Part shown: positions 1 through 12,026 of the stretch, piece by piece
Numbering within the stretch: the first letter of the stretch is position 1
Layout: the number at the start of each line of letters is the position of its first letter
Assembly (NCBI GenBank): GCA_025449115.1
Contig: JAHLKC010000044.1
Span: 124,001 to 188,000, forward strand
From: Chytridium lagenaria
Lineage: Eukaryota; Chytridiomycota; Chytridiomycetes; Chytridiales; Chytridiaceae
Direction: 5' to 3'
DNA: 64,000 nt
The notes under the pieces: model-generated
The model's database searches: none
What the model saw: only the letters and a program-made list of their open reading frames with translations
Told to the model about the DNA's origin: nothing
Program-made: the position numbers and the translations under genes

Positions 1-27
1 GCTTATATCCTTATCCCAATAACACGA

Positions 28-1173
28 TTACAGAAACTCATCCCGAATCTTTTCAAGGCGCCGTCCACGCAGGATCTCTATTAGGCCAAAACCGTGGAAG
101 AACCTTCCCACCATCAGCAATAAATCAAAAACTCCCTCTACCTTTGGCAAATCATGTATATCAGTCACCTGAAAATGCCCATGGGACGACGGCAAACGTA
201 TCCGCAACATGAACCGTGGTCCATCCCAATTTCTTTAAAAAAGGTAAGTCTGTGAAGAAAGGAGACGGTACTTTTGCTCCATCGACATTCGCACTGGAAT
301 CATCGACAAAGTAACAGTCTTTGAGGTTGGTGACGTTGGCTTCCATCATGGTGCGAAGGTAAAAATCACGTTCGGGTTTACACGTGAAATCGGGTTCGGC
401 GTAATCGCAGTAAGTGATGCCTTCGAAGAGGTCGTAGATACCGAGGATTTTTAAGACGCGGGTGGCGTGCTGGAAAAAGTAATAAGTGAATACCTCTCCC
501 CCTCCAAAAAAAAAAAATAAGAATGGGAAAAAAAAGAGATGGCAGATAAAAAAACAAAAAAGGGTATTTACGGGTAGATTAGCGTTCGTGCAAGCCCAAA
601 TACGTGCCCCCCTCCACTTCCTCCAACATCTTTCGCAACTCCACATCCGGCTTCAAAAGCCGTTCAAGCGGCAATCCACCATCCACAACTTTATCTTCAA
701 CAGCATCAGTAAGTCCACAAATCCCCCTCCACATACCGTATTCCACAGGATCAATCTCTGCAACAACATCAGCAAAAAAAGAAAAAAACGACTCTTAACT
801 GTGATGCTTGACCAACCCTCTCACAGCCAACCCATACTCAATGTAATACTTTCGATGCAACTTTTCCGCGACAACAGGGGATAAACCGAGATTCTCAAAG
901 TAGGCGCGGATCCGGTCTCCCATTAGAGTGTATATACCAGTGTTTTTGTGGTAGAGGCTTTTTTGAATGTTAGTCAGGGTGGGGATGAGACGAGGGTCAC
1001 CAATTGTCAATGTCGAGGAAGAGGACGGGACCTGACTGTGCGGGTTGGAGGGAGAGGGAGGCGGTTGGGAGGGATGTTTTGCGGGTGATGCTCCTGCGAT
1101 GGGTTGAGGAGGGTGATGGGTCTGATGGCGTGAACTTGGAGCGGATGGATGACCAGATGGAGTCGAGCGGCAT
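28..1173 (-). CDS. SDT1: Pyrimidine 5'-nucleotidase-like HAD phosphatase (SDT1/PHM8 type)
   Basis: Predicted to dephosphorylate pyrimidine nucleoside monophosphates, by similarity to the SDT1/PHM8 group of HAD phosphatases. HAD motif I is FLDIDNCLYH, formed by joining exons across the intron at 958-1000. Motif II reads WACTNA, with Cys where yeast has Phe. Motif IV is FVDDSSANVDGAK. GLVKHHKIDPVEY and VTDIHDLPKVEGVFDLL also fit the family. The ATG at 1173 opens a 57-codon first exon, and TAA lies at 28-30. About five introns are visible (for example near 690-800, 490-550 and 235-275). Two frame changes are not explained by introns: one at the six-C run 607-612 and one near 195-212. I read these as sequence errors, but a decaying gene is possible. 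Family call is firm; the exact exon model is not. Confidence 0.75.
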
Positions 1174-1939
1174 GGTTGCGAGGGATGTGTTTAAGGGGAG
1201 GTTACTTGAGTATGTGGATGACTGGGAATGGACTGGACGGAATGTGAAATGGCGGTGCGGTTCCGACAGTTGAGATCAAATGATTCTTGCCTGCATGGCG
1301 AGTGTGATCATTCGTGAGATCCATGCAGCGTTTGGGCATCAGAAAGAATGGCGCTGGTGGATGGGCTGGACGTCGAGCGGGATCAATACATTCCATCCAT
1401 CAACATATGAAACAGGTACATCAATATCATGGCAACGGCATTACTTTCTTTATTATTATATCTATCTCACATCAAAACGCAAACCAACTTTTTGATCCGC
1501 ACACTCCTCCCCTTCGCTTATCACCACCACTCACAGCCTCACCCCCCACAACAGCAAAGCTCACCTATTTTCAATCTCCCACCCAAACCATCCCCCCCAA
1601 AAGTAAATCCAACTATTCAATGTTTGCACACCCTCAGAGTATCTTCATAACCCCGCATTGTTGTAACAAGGTGGTGATGGAGCGCCGAGGACTCCCTCTC
1701 GCGTCCCCACTTCCAGTCCAACATCCTGCAGCCATGAAGGCGCTGGGAGGACCAAAAGCAACGAACATCGAGGGATCTTGCTAGCTCATCATGGGGTTAT
1801 TGAATTGGTTGGATAAAGAAAAAAAGCGAGAGGGTGACATTTCGTTGAATTTATAGGTTTTGGTTACATCACGTGATCGGGGGATTTACGGCTCAATGGG
1901 GGATGGATGCGCGTCAATCTTTGATAAAAGGAAACGGCC

Positions 1940-3694
1940 ATGACGATGAGGGGTGATGGAGTTGATGCGGATCTGGTGAGAGCTGCAGAGATTGGAAAGA
2001 CGTTGCTTGAACGAAACGCGTGGCTTGAACGGGAGCTTGAACGTGCTAAAGAGAGGATTGAGGAACGTGAAGTGCGGTATCAAGCGTTATCCCAAGAATG
2101 TTGGACTCATGTAAAGATCAAAAAATAGGGTAGTTCTGATGAAATGGTAGGAAAAGACGACCCGGAAATTGAAATCGCAGCTTCGGCGATACATGAGTGC
2201 GGAGGGGTCGACGACGACTTTGACGGAGGAGACGACGCAACCGCTTTTACGACGGTTGAAGGTTGTGATGAATGAGAGGGCGGTGTTGCAGAAGAGTGTG
2301 GTGGAGTTGACGGGACGGTGTGAGGAGTTGGAGGGGCAGGTCAGGGAGACGAAGAGTGTTGTGATGGGTTATGGAGAGAAAATGAGGAGGTTAAGGGATG
2401 AAGTGAAGGGGTTGGAGAAGGAGAAAAGGGAATGGAGTTCTATGCCTGCGTTGAGATGGAGGAGTGGGGATATGGGTGGGAGGATGGTTGTAAGCTCTGC
2501 ACCAGATTTGCGAGGGGTGAAGGAGTCGCAGGGGATGGAGACGGTGGGTGCGTCGATGGTTTTGTTGCGCCAGGAAGAAAGTCAACGTGATGACGCGGAT
2601 GAATCGTTGATGGAACAAGTTCAACAACTCGAACGTGAACGTGACGAGTTATGTAGGATTATTGAGGACCTTCAAGAAACGGTTTCGAGACAAGAGGAAG
2701 AGTTGCTTGTTTCACGAGATGCTGTTGATGATGGTGTTGAGACTTTGGATATGATTGAAAAGGTTGGACGGAATGTGGAGAAGGGGATGCAGACGGACCC
2801 TGAGATGGAGATGAGATGGATTGAGGGGATGAGAGAGAGGGATGAGATTGATGAGATGCTTTCGGGGATGTCGACGCCAATAAGTATTAGTTTGAATTCA
2901 GGTATGATATTGCTTTTTTTATGTTATGTGTGGGTTTGATACTTGTTTTAAAGAGGATTGGGATGATGTGATGAATTCACGAAACCTCATTGACGATGAA
3001 CAAGGTGTCATCAACAATGAATACCGATTCCACCAAAACACACCGAAGTCCCCATCATTGAGATACCCCTCCCCGCGCCCGGTTCATCACCTAGATGGAC
3101 GGATGCCAACTCATCGAATCTTGGATGAAACTCGAACATGAACGTGGACATGACGTGAACAATGGAGCTGGGATGATGTCTAGAATCGCTCGAGGAGGAT
3201 GGCTTATTCATGTGACGGCGCAGGAGGGGAGGAGATTGAGATTTATAAGCTGTACCCTGCTGCGTTGACCATGAGTTGGAGTGAGGTTGGTGGGAGAGGG
3301 TGGAGAGATGAGGAAATAAAGACGAGTAAGTTTTTATTTCTTGCGATGGTTTTATTGTTTGTGGAATAGTGTCTTACCATCTTCTGATGATTTTATAAGT
3401 TTTTGTTAAGAATATCAAGGAGGAGAAGACGACAGGATGTTTTCCTAACGGTAGACTCGCAGGATGGAAGACACGTTTTTCAAGCACAATCCAACGCTGA
3501 CCACGACATGTGGTTCAAGGTAAGCGTCATACTGACCTCTTTCTAGTTCCTCAAGGTACTAACTGTGATGACAGGGCATCTCTTACGCCATTACTCTATT
3601 TCAATCAAACTCGAACAGGGTACCTGATTCTCAAAGATATACAGCAAAGGATAGGAAGAGTTTAGATTGCAAGAGGGGGAGTTGGGGACAGTAG
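1940..3694 (+). CDS. Num1/ApsA-like coiled-coil and PH protein with CC1 box
   Basis: Likely a cortical or membrane adaptor for dynein. The N-terminus (residues about 11-30) reads DLVRAAEIGKTLLERN, which fits the CC1-box pattern of BICD, Spindly, HAP1 and TRAK dynein adaptors. Several hundred residues of heptad-rich, charged coiled coil follow (to about 2900). The C-terminus looks like a PH domain: GGWLIHVTAQ, then RRLRF-YKLYPAALTMSWSE, then DSQDGRHVFQAQSNADHDMW, resembling the Num1/ApsA/Mcp5 PH domain. An intron separates FK from GISYAI (about 3520-3574). Joining the first PH strands needs one extra T in the T-run at 3242-3244. The start is the first ATG before the CC1 box; the stop is TAG at 3692. 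Num1-family identity is inferred from domain order and short motifs, not from a search. Introns near 2110-2180 and 2900-3000 are unresolved. Confidence 0.55.
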
Positions 3695-4457
3695 ATCTGT
3701 GGATGCGTTGATAAAGACGAGGGAGTACTTGGATGGAGAGTAGTGGTAGTAGGATGGAATGTGATGAGGAGTTAGAGGTGGATGAGGGCATGAGGAACAG
3801 GCAGGAGAGCGCAGACTCAACTTGAAGCCAAGAAGCCCGAATATGATGTTGAATAAGAACAAGAAGAAGCAGAATAGTTTGAGATGAGTGATGATGATGA
3901 TGAGTCCTGTTGGAGCAAGAAGACGGCATCAATCTCAGCGACCTCATTATCATCACCCATCAACTCTATAACCACTTGACACTATAAAAATAACAAGAAC
4001 CTAATAATAACCCAATGGTAACTCATGTTGTACATGAACACAATGATCGCGTGGTAAAACTTTAAATAAAATAATAAAATAATAAAAATTAAAATAATTA
4101 AAATAATAAATAATAAAAATAATAAAATAATTTTCTTCAAATCCACCGCCTCTCTCTCTGAATAATTAACCTTGTTTTGTATATTTAAAAAAATAATATG
4201 ATTTTGTGCTTCTGTCTCTCTAATAGTCTCTTTCCACCCACCTTGGCGGCCTCGCTCGAGTCGTCATCTTTGACCCAGAAAATTACAACGAGGAGGCATC
4301 GCTTGCTGGCTGGCTGACTGACTGATTGACTGACTGACTGTACAAAAGCATATAACCGTCATCATCCTACATCATCGTATCTGGATTACACCACCAACAC
4401 ACCACCAGGCCCCCTTCAAAATCATACTTGCTTCACCACAAATCCATCTTCCTCATC
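3695..4457 (+). other. Intergenic and probable promoter/5' UTR region
   Basis: No supported gene. It contains an AT-only stretch at about 4069-4138 built of AATAAA-like units, and a (GACT)n microsatellite at 4313-4340. The segment probably holds the 3' end of the Num1-like gene and the promoter of the next PH gene. Confidence 0.5.
4313..4340. repeat. (GACT)n microsatellite
   Basis: Seven tetranucleotide units of GACT with one GATT variant, upstream of the PH gene start at 4458. Confidence 0.85.
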
Positions 4458-7203
4458 ATGAAGCGAAATCAAACAGTCACATACCGCCCCACCACCTCCA
4501 TGCAATCCACCTCAACATTCTCACTCCCACGCAACACATCTTCCACAACTTCGACTCAAGAAAAGGTCATGTCGTCTCTGGATGGTATTCTCTCTCGCCG
4601 TAAAACTACACCGTCAAGGCCTCAGACTCACTATGGAACCGCTCAACAGTCCCCACCGACTCTGTTAAGGAAGCCGAGTTATAAGCATGCAGAGGGTGTG
4701 AGAAGGCATGGATGGACAGAGGGTGGACAGCAAGACGATCCCGTCAGTCAACCGACTATGAAGAGGATTGGAGTTGGGGTATGTCATCTTGGACCTTTTT
4801 GAGTAGTTTACTGAAAATGGAGTTTATCTTGCAACCTCTCCATGTTGAGTCGGACGGAAGACAATGCTAGATCTAGCTAGCAGTCTTGAACTGGACTGGG
4901 TACAGCATAACACGGATGATGCATCAATTGTTTGGACATGGACTTTTTTGAAAGGAATCACTGCCACATGCTTCAATTTGAGAAGAAAAAAAGCTTGTAA
5001 CTATATATGCTGACTTGTTCTGGATGTTGTTATTAATAATGACGGATGCTGTGGAGAGTAGTCGATGGGATATGACGCTCGCTGTGTAATGAAAACTGGA
5101 CGACGCCGTCTCTTGGTACCTCCTCTCCATTCAACCTCTCTCCACCCTCTCCTCTCTCCTCACCCCTCTCTCTCCCCATCCCCTCTCTCCCATCACCCAC
5201 CACCACCAACCACCCTTTCTTTCCTCCCCTTTCCCACCTAAACTCTAGGCGTTTTTCTCTTCTCTTTTGGGTTTCATATTTATTTATTTATTTAAATATT
5301 TAAATATTTTGGGTTTGAACACGTCAGCCTTTCGATCAGCCAAAAATTATTTATTTGATTTTTGGATTTTTATTTATTTATTATTTTTTTTTGTAGTTCT
5401 TCCGATTCCGATGGATGCTGATCCTCTGTTTTTCTAACAACCGTGTGTTTTTATAACAGTTGAAGCTCAAGCAGCGCTATCTCATTCCTGATAATCTGGA
5501 TGCGATGAACTCATTCACAGCATTCGCAACAGTGTGTCATAAACCATTGCTGGGGGATGCTCCCGTGTCAAAGTGGAAAAAGAGGTGGATCGTCGTCAAG
5601 GTATGGGAGTCATTGATCAGCGCTCATTGGTTTTCCTTTTTTGCGTGTTTTTTATTCAATCTTTTTGACTCGAGGTCGCGTCATCAATGCTTTATTCTTT
5701 TTGTTTTTTTTTCTGTGGTTACTTACTACTTTGCTCTTCATTTTTCGTGTCTGCAGGACAATAAGGTGTATTTCATGAGAAAACCAAAGGTATGCGATAA
5801 TTTTATTTGTCTCCAGAGCTCCATTCACTCTCTTTTCAGTATCTAACACATAGCTTGATTATCTAGGAAACGGTTGCTGTCTTTTCATCACGCTCGATGA
5901 TTGCGTGATCGACCCGCAAGAGTTTCCTAATCAACGCTTCTCATTCCGCCTGTTACCCCCACCTGGATGTATCAAGGAAACCTCACAGGAGATGATGTGG
6001 ATCGTTGTCGCGGATGGAGAGGATCAGAAACTTGATTTCATGGAGGCGTTTTTGAAGGCTGCTGGATGGAGAGAGAGACAACTTGGTAAGTTTATCATTT
6101 TCCTGCAATTGATCGCTAGAATGTTAACATTATCACGTCCATAGCTGCATCCGGAACAGTCCCAAGAATCACTCTCATCCCTGCACCGGATCCCGAAGAA
6201 GAGGAACGTATGCGCGCTGAATCCAGATCGCCGTCTCCAGCAAACAGCGTCTCAGAATACGCCCCATCCGACATTATGTATTTCTCTTCTGATGAATCTG
6301 AAGGTCGTGCATCTCATGATGGAGAAGACACTGGTCCAGTCACACCCCCCATTTCCCCAGCGCTTTGGACGGACGGCTCCAACTCGCTCCCTGAACCTAC
6401 CAACCCTGAACTATCGCGGTCACGATCATCAGGCTCATCGTCGTCATCACGATCGGGTCACTCGTTCATGGCTGCAGCCGGACCCTCTCGGACTCCCTCC
6501 AATTCATCCAACGCATCCCTCCCTTCCTCTGTTCCCCCACTCTCCTCATCCGCCTCCACAGCCTCCCTCCCACGTCCACTCTCCCGTTCCTCCACCACCT
6601 CCTCCGACTCTGAATCCCTCACCTCCCCTACAACCCAACGCACGCCATCCCCACCCCCTTCATCCTCTTACACCTCATTCTCATACTCACCCACCGAAGT
6701 CCCGCTCTATCCCATTCCGCCGCCCCCCGCGGATCTGAGAAACTCGGAACAGGCCCTCTTGGACGCGCTTGTTGCACCGAATGCGAGGTTTTTTCGAAAG
6801 GGACCTAGTGTGACGTTGCAGAGACGTGCGGCGACAAAGGGGGCGTTGAAGGGGGGGATGAGTAAGGTGTGTTGGAGGAGGGGAGACCGAAACGACGATC
6901 GACGGAACCGATTCGACGTGTTCAGGTTGAGGTGAAGACGCCTTCCGAGGAGGAACGGAGTGTGGTTCCTGGATTGATGGATGGGAAGACGGAGGGGGTT
7001 GTGGAGGTGGATAGTTCGGATGAGGATATGTTTGTGGTGGATGATGTTGGGAGTTTGGAGGAGGGGGGGAGAAGGTTGGGGAACGGATGAGACGGCGGGG
7101 AGGGGTTAGGAGGAGTGGGGAGCTTGTGGGATTGAGGAGACAGGTTGTGGAAGGGAAGGGAGGGGTTGCGATGCCTGTGAGGCGGTCGAGTATGCCTATT
7201 TGA
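4458..7203 (+). CDS. PH-domain protein with Ser/Pro-rich tail
   Basis: Putative phosphoinositide or membrane-binding protein. Exon 1 (4458-about 4780) is a basic, Ser/Thr-rich leader. A long T/C-rich intron of about 680 bases follows, ending at the AG before 5461. The PH domain runs from about 5460 to 6090: SKWKKRWIVVK, then NKVYFMRKPK after an intron, then LDDCVIDPQEFPNQRFSFRL, then MMWIVVADGEDQ and the closing FMEAFLKAAGW, with the Trp expected in the last PH helix. The tail (6150-6850) is dominated by Ser, Pro and Thr. An acidic segment, VDSSDEDMF, and an Arg-rich end finish the protein at TGA 7201. Frame changes near 5890, 6850 and 7080 need correction or introns. The PH call is good; no specific orthologue is recognised. 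Confidence 0.6.
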
Positions 7204-7758
7204 TGTTGATGAGGGTTAGCGTGTTTTTTTTTTTGGTCGCCACTGAATCATGGTTTTTTTTGATGTGGCGAGAAACCTGCCGAGTGGTTTCATGTACGCT
7301 TTACATTTATTCATGCATCCATATCTATCTCTCTTTATACTTTTTTTTTGTTTACCCGTCTTTTGGGTTTTGGTTTCGTGAAAGGCAGATGTTTTTTTTT
7401 TTCTTCTCTGCACCATTGCATTTTTTTTTTGTGTGCGAGACTGTTGGTTTCATTTCTATCACTTTTGTGATCTCTGGGGCGTACCGCCTTTCACCTCCAC
7501 TTTTGTATTTTTGTAACTGCAGACGCGGTATGTAAAAGCATATATTTTTCGTAGGTTTCCCATTTTCTGGCTTTAACAATTGAACGATGAAACACCTTTG
7601 GGTTTCCGTTGGGATGGGTGGCCATTTCTAAGGGTTCCATTGGAACAAAGGCAATGTTATGCAATTCTTTTACTGAAAAAGAAAATCTTCAAATGCCGTT
7701 GCGATACATATCAGATAAGTGATTTACGTAATTGCTGTAGCTCTTGATCCGTCTCTCA
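7204..7758 (+). other. T-rich 3' flank and intergenic region
   Basis: Long T-runs of 8-10 bases on the plus strand and no supported coding potential. This is probably the 3' UTR of the PH gene plus the promoter of family copy P1. Confidence 0.5.
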
Positions 7759-9589
7759 ATGCTACGAGACATTCTCAAACCGTTTTCCGTCTGCGCTCCA
7801 ACGGTTTTACGTCACGCCGCCATCATCACATCCATATCCGCTGTTGTGCTGCTCATCCTTCGATACCTCTTTCTCTGGATATGTCTATCCCCCGAAACCG
7901 GGTTACCCTTTATCGATGATACACGTGTCTTTGGATTATTAACAGTCATCGGGTCAAGGTTTTAAAAGTGCATCCACCTGTAAACTAAAATGGTAGAGGT
8001 GTTTCTGTGATCCCGTTGGCAAGTCAAACACTCTTCATATCACCACAAGTAGATTACACTATGGTGTTTTTACCAGGACTCTCCCTCTACGCCTTCTCAT
8101 GGATTTTTCAACCCCAATGGAATTTTTGGGTGTTTGTGAAAACCTCTGCGCTTCCCATCTTGTTCACCACCACGACGGTGCTTTGTGGATTTATGTATCC
8201 GATGAAAGGGAAATCGGTGGTGGTTGGTTTGTTGATGCATTGCGTGAATGCTTTAGCGTATATTGTTGTTTTGATTTGTTTCATGTGAGGGGTTTTTTTC
8301 GTGTAGGATCCATGGCTTATTTTGTTTTTAGATGTGGATGTGTGGTGTGTCTACATCTATCGAATCAACGGATTCATCTTCATATATCGCAGGTGAAAGA
8401 TACGGGGAGTGATGAGATTGAAAGGAACGCGTTGGGATTTCTTTCTCCTCAATATAGCGTACGTTGACGGTTTTTTTTTATTACCTAAATCGATTTTTTT
8501 TTTAGGTTCCCGCTGTTCCGACATGGCGTTGTGTTTATTCAAAGAAAGATTGTGGCGGTTTGGAAAAACCCGAAACCTACGACACGGGCGCAAGAAATAG
8601 CCATCCACGCGTCAAAGGTACACACGTTTAACGTTCTTTTCTCATATTGTGTGTAGCTGGTTTTCGTGGTGGCTCAGAATGCGATATGGGGGATGTTGGG
8701 GACCTTGTGTTATTTCGATCACAAGGGTACCGATTTTATTATATCGGAACCATAGGTCTCCATGTAGCTCATGTTATTGAGCGGATACTGGGGTGTTATG
8801 TATTAATGCGGAGGTTGAGGAAACAGGTGGTTCCGATGGGGTTGGATGAGACGTGGGGGAGTCGGGATGGGATGAAGGGATTGGGATGAATGCTTTGAAC
8901 CTGGGGGGGAGCGGTCTTTGGGGTTGATGAGATTGTCAAAGTGGGGGGAGAGTAGGAAGAGTGTTGCTGTGCGGTCTGTGAAAGGAGGTATGGACGTGGT
9001 GGTGGGACGGGAAGTGGATGTGGAAAAGCGTGAGATGAATACTGTGGTGGAGGTTGAAGTGGATATGGAGGGAGTTGGCGCTATTCCTCGATATGATGTG
9101 GAGGATACAAGAGAGGTTGTGAAGGAGATGTCAGCTGTTGCAAGTACGACGGAGCTGAGTGTTCTTTTCGTACCTCTCCGCGAAGAAATAAGTTACGGTT
9201 ATTTCCGGCTCGGAGCCATGATAGCAGACTGGTCCTCTAAAAGCGTCGCGTTCCTCATCATCCTCCTCTTTATCTCTCTTCCGGATGTCTCGACATGGAC
9301 AAGACATTTCGGGAACATCTCTGCCGTTGAACTGATTGTGAGGTTCACCACATGGCCGTTGTTTGCGACGGTTTCAGAGTTTCTCTGCACGTTTGTGGAA
9401 TCGAGAATGTTGAAGTTGGATTTTGCTTTGTGCGTGGATGAGTTTAGGAAGGCGGGGTTGTCGGTTGCGGCGTTTTTGTATGTTATTTCTCTGGTGTCGG
9501 GTGGAGTTGGGATTTTGTTGATTGCTGAGACGGATATTATGGGACAGACGATGACGTTTCAACCTGGACGACGGGTTTGGTCGATTTGA
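7759..9589 (+). CDS. Multipass membrane protein, tandem family copy P1
   Basis: First of eight related copies; family not recognised. The ATG at 7759 gives MLRDILKPFSVCAPTVL, the family start. TM1 is IITSISAVVLLILRYLF. After an intron (about 7964-7998) come two to three more TM segments, including LYAFSWIFQPQWNFW. Further exons carry FPLFRHGVVFI and FRSQGYRFYYIGTIG, followed by the IERILGCY helix. A cytosolic loop of about 120 residues then leads to the conserved C-terminal block: GYFRLGAMIADWSS, three hydrophobic segments and the end FQPGRRVWSI. The FRSQGY exon reaches frame only if one C is added near 8701-8704. Spliced size is about 550 residues with about nine TMs. Compared with P2-P5 the loop is divergent: the GAAxNAFEP motif is replaced by GMNALNLGG. 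P2 follows 237 bases downstream on the same strand. Confidence 0.65.
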
Positions 9590-9826
9590 ATCTTTGTATT
9601 CTTATGCAGGTGTATGTACTTTTAGATATGTTTTTTACGTGAATGAAAAGGAGCGATATGTGTAAAGTGGTGAAATAAACAAGCGATGCCCGTGTATGCT
9701 GTACTGTGAGAGATATGCCTGAGGTGAGACCCTGAATGTTGTATGCATGGAACCGACGGAGAATTGAGCGGAAATCATTGAGATTGACATCGTGTTATTA
9801 GGAATAGTAGGAATGCCGTCTCCTCC

Positions 9827-11757
9827 ATGCTCCGTGACTGCTTCAAACCCTTCAGTCTATGCGCCAAGACAGTTTTCCTCAATGTGATCATCATCACAAC
9901 CGTCACCGCCGTTATCCAACTCTTGTTTCATTACATCTTCCTCTGGACCTGTCTATCCAAAGAAACAGGGGTACCCTTTGCCGAGGACACACGGGTGTTT
10001 GGGATCCTTTTAGCTCAAAGCTGTTGCACTGTTGCAGTGTTACCTATGGCGAACCGAAGACCGTGGATCGCTCCTTGGTTGGATTATATCCTGGTTTCAA
10101 TTCTTGGACACCTTTCGTATATGGTTTCATGGATCTTTGTACCTCAATGGAGCGCTGTAGATTATATCCTTAAAGCTTTTATTCCGTTGCTCGTCGTCAA
10201 TGGAACGATCAATGGGCCAACGATACATCCCGGGAAGGAATCGTCGATCTTTGCAAGTTTGTTGGATTACTTTATAAACTCTGTGGCGTACGTTTTCGTG
10301 TTCGCTGGTTATGTGTAAGTAGAGAAAGTTTGATGCATTTAACCTGGTTCCAGGTGTTTGGGGTCTGGGGCTTTTTACCTTTCAAATCAGCTGATGCATA
10401 AACGTAACGCGCTTGGAACAAGTTATACCCTGTTGGAGGAGTTTACAACAACAGGATTGTACCCTTTTGTTTTGGGAGTTGGGTAATATTCGAGTTTCTT
10501 CATCTTTAGGTCCTAAAATCTCGTTTTAGGTTCCCTCTCTGCAGATACGGTTTGGTGCTTTTGCATAAAATACTCATCGTCACTTGGAAAAGCCCTCCGC
10601 CAAATAACAGACCTCAAGAAATTGCAGTGAACGCCTCCAAGGTTTGCGTTTTTTGCTCCACGACCACCAACTGACATCTTACAGCATGTGTTTCACATAA
10701 GTCAACAGGCGTTATGGAACGCTCTTGGCAATGTCATCATCTTTCGATCACAAAGCTATAGCGCTTTTTGCATCGCCGTGGTGGGATCACAACTTGCTAA
10801 CATGTTTGAACGAATATTATCTTGTTATCTTTTGAGACGAAAGCTTACACGACGGATGACGGTTGATCCGGTTCTAGTGCAATCTGGCAAGGTTTTGTTT
10901 GCAAAGGAGACGGAGGATGAGGATGAGGGTGCCGCGATGAGGGCGTTTGAACCTGGGGCTTTTGGTCAGACCAATCCGATCAGTGCATCCGTAATGGGGT
11001 CGCAGACGTCTCGAAATTCACGTATGGGGTCGCAAACTTCTCGGCAGTCGCGTATGGGATTGCGTCAGTCACGTATCGGATCGCAGCAGTCACGTATTGA
11101 AGCGCAGGCGTTTAGGCATTCACGCGTTGCGGATAAAACCAAAAGCGGACAGGCCGATCTCTTTAATGTTCGCGAGAGTTGTGAGTTTGCACCGCAACAT
11201 GAAGTGGCAGTAACTATTGCGGCTAGTGGAGAATTGCCGGAATATCCGGCAGAGAGGCAACATGGCCTTGATGAAAAAGACAACACCCTGCAGGCAGGAG
11301 TGGATGATTTTGATGTGTTTGGAGTGGAGATTCCGTTTATACCCCTTGAAGAGAAGGTCGTTTATGGCTTCCATCGACTGGGATCCATGATAGGAGAATG
11401 GAGTTCAATAATCTCGTCATGCTTACTGGTCATGCTTTTGTCAGCCTTCCTGACTTTTCTGTTTGGACAGCCCACTTTGGCACTGTCTCGCCTGAGCATC
11501 TGACGATTCGTTTAGCAACTTGGCTTTTGATTGCACTTTTTGTCGAGATTTTGTGCACTTTTGCTGAATCCAGAATATTGGATTTGGACTTTGCTCTCAG
11601 CGTGGAGGAGACAAAGTCTTGTGGACTCTCGATACCTGGGTTTATGTTTGTAATTTGTGGACTTGCCTCAGCGCCATGTTCGTTGCTTATTACTGAGACG
11701 GGATTGTTTGACCAAGGATCTGCATTTCAGCCTGGGAGGAGGGTTTGGGCGTATTAG
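9827..11757 (+). CDS. Multipass membrane protein, tandem family copy P2
   Basis: Same family as P1. The start MLRDCFKPFSLCAKTVFL is followed by TM1 (IIITTVTAVIQLLFHYIFL) and exon 2 with LVSILGHLSYMVSWIF. Small exons carry YLSNQLMHKRNALG and AVVGSQLANMFERILSCY. The loop contains DEGAAMRAFEPGAFG, then a run of imperfect repeats of the form RMGSQTSRQS at about 10995-11105, then LQAG and FDVFGVEIPFIPLEEKV. The C-terminal block GFHRLGSMIGEWSS continues with DLDFALSVEE and ends FQPGRRVWAY at TAG 11755. One frame change lies at about 11400-11415, just after EWSS, where an indel is needed to join the last TM block. Function unknown; the topology is that of an integral membrane protein. Confidence 0.65.
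10980..11110 (+). repeat. In-frame degenerate RxGSQxSR repeat within P2
   Basis: Five imperfect units of about 8-12 residues (VMGSQTSRNS, RMGSQTSRQS, RMGLRQS, RIGSQQS, RIEAQAFRHS) are encoded in tandem in the predicted cytosolic loop. The units are Ser/Arg-rich and look like phosphorylation or 14-3-3-type basic Ser motifs. This is an inference from composition only. Confidence 0.6.
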
Positions 11758-12026
11758 TCTGCGGCGAGCTTTTTTAAATAGACCATTTGCCGTCATCTCG
11801 TGTAATTCTTCTGTTTGATTTCTGCGACCAAGAGACTTTCACTCCAGAACCTTTAGCAATAACGTATTCCCACGCTGTATACGTTATTGGTCATCACTCC
11901 CTTTCTCCAGCCAAATTATTTTAAACACCAAACTGTCGGTATCGTAAAAAAATCGATTGTTATTAAATTAGGATTTACGAGATCACCGACTGAAACGACT
12001 GAGCGGCATGGACTCCATCCATCATC

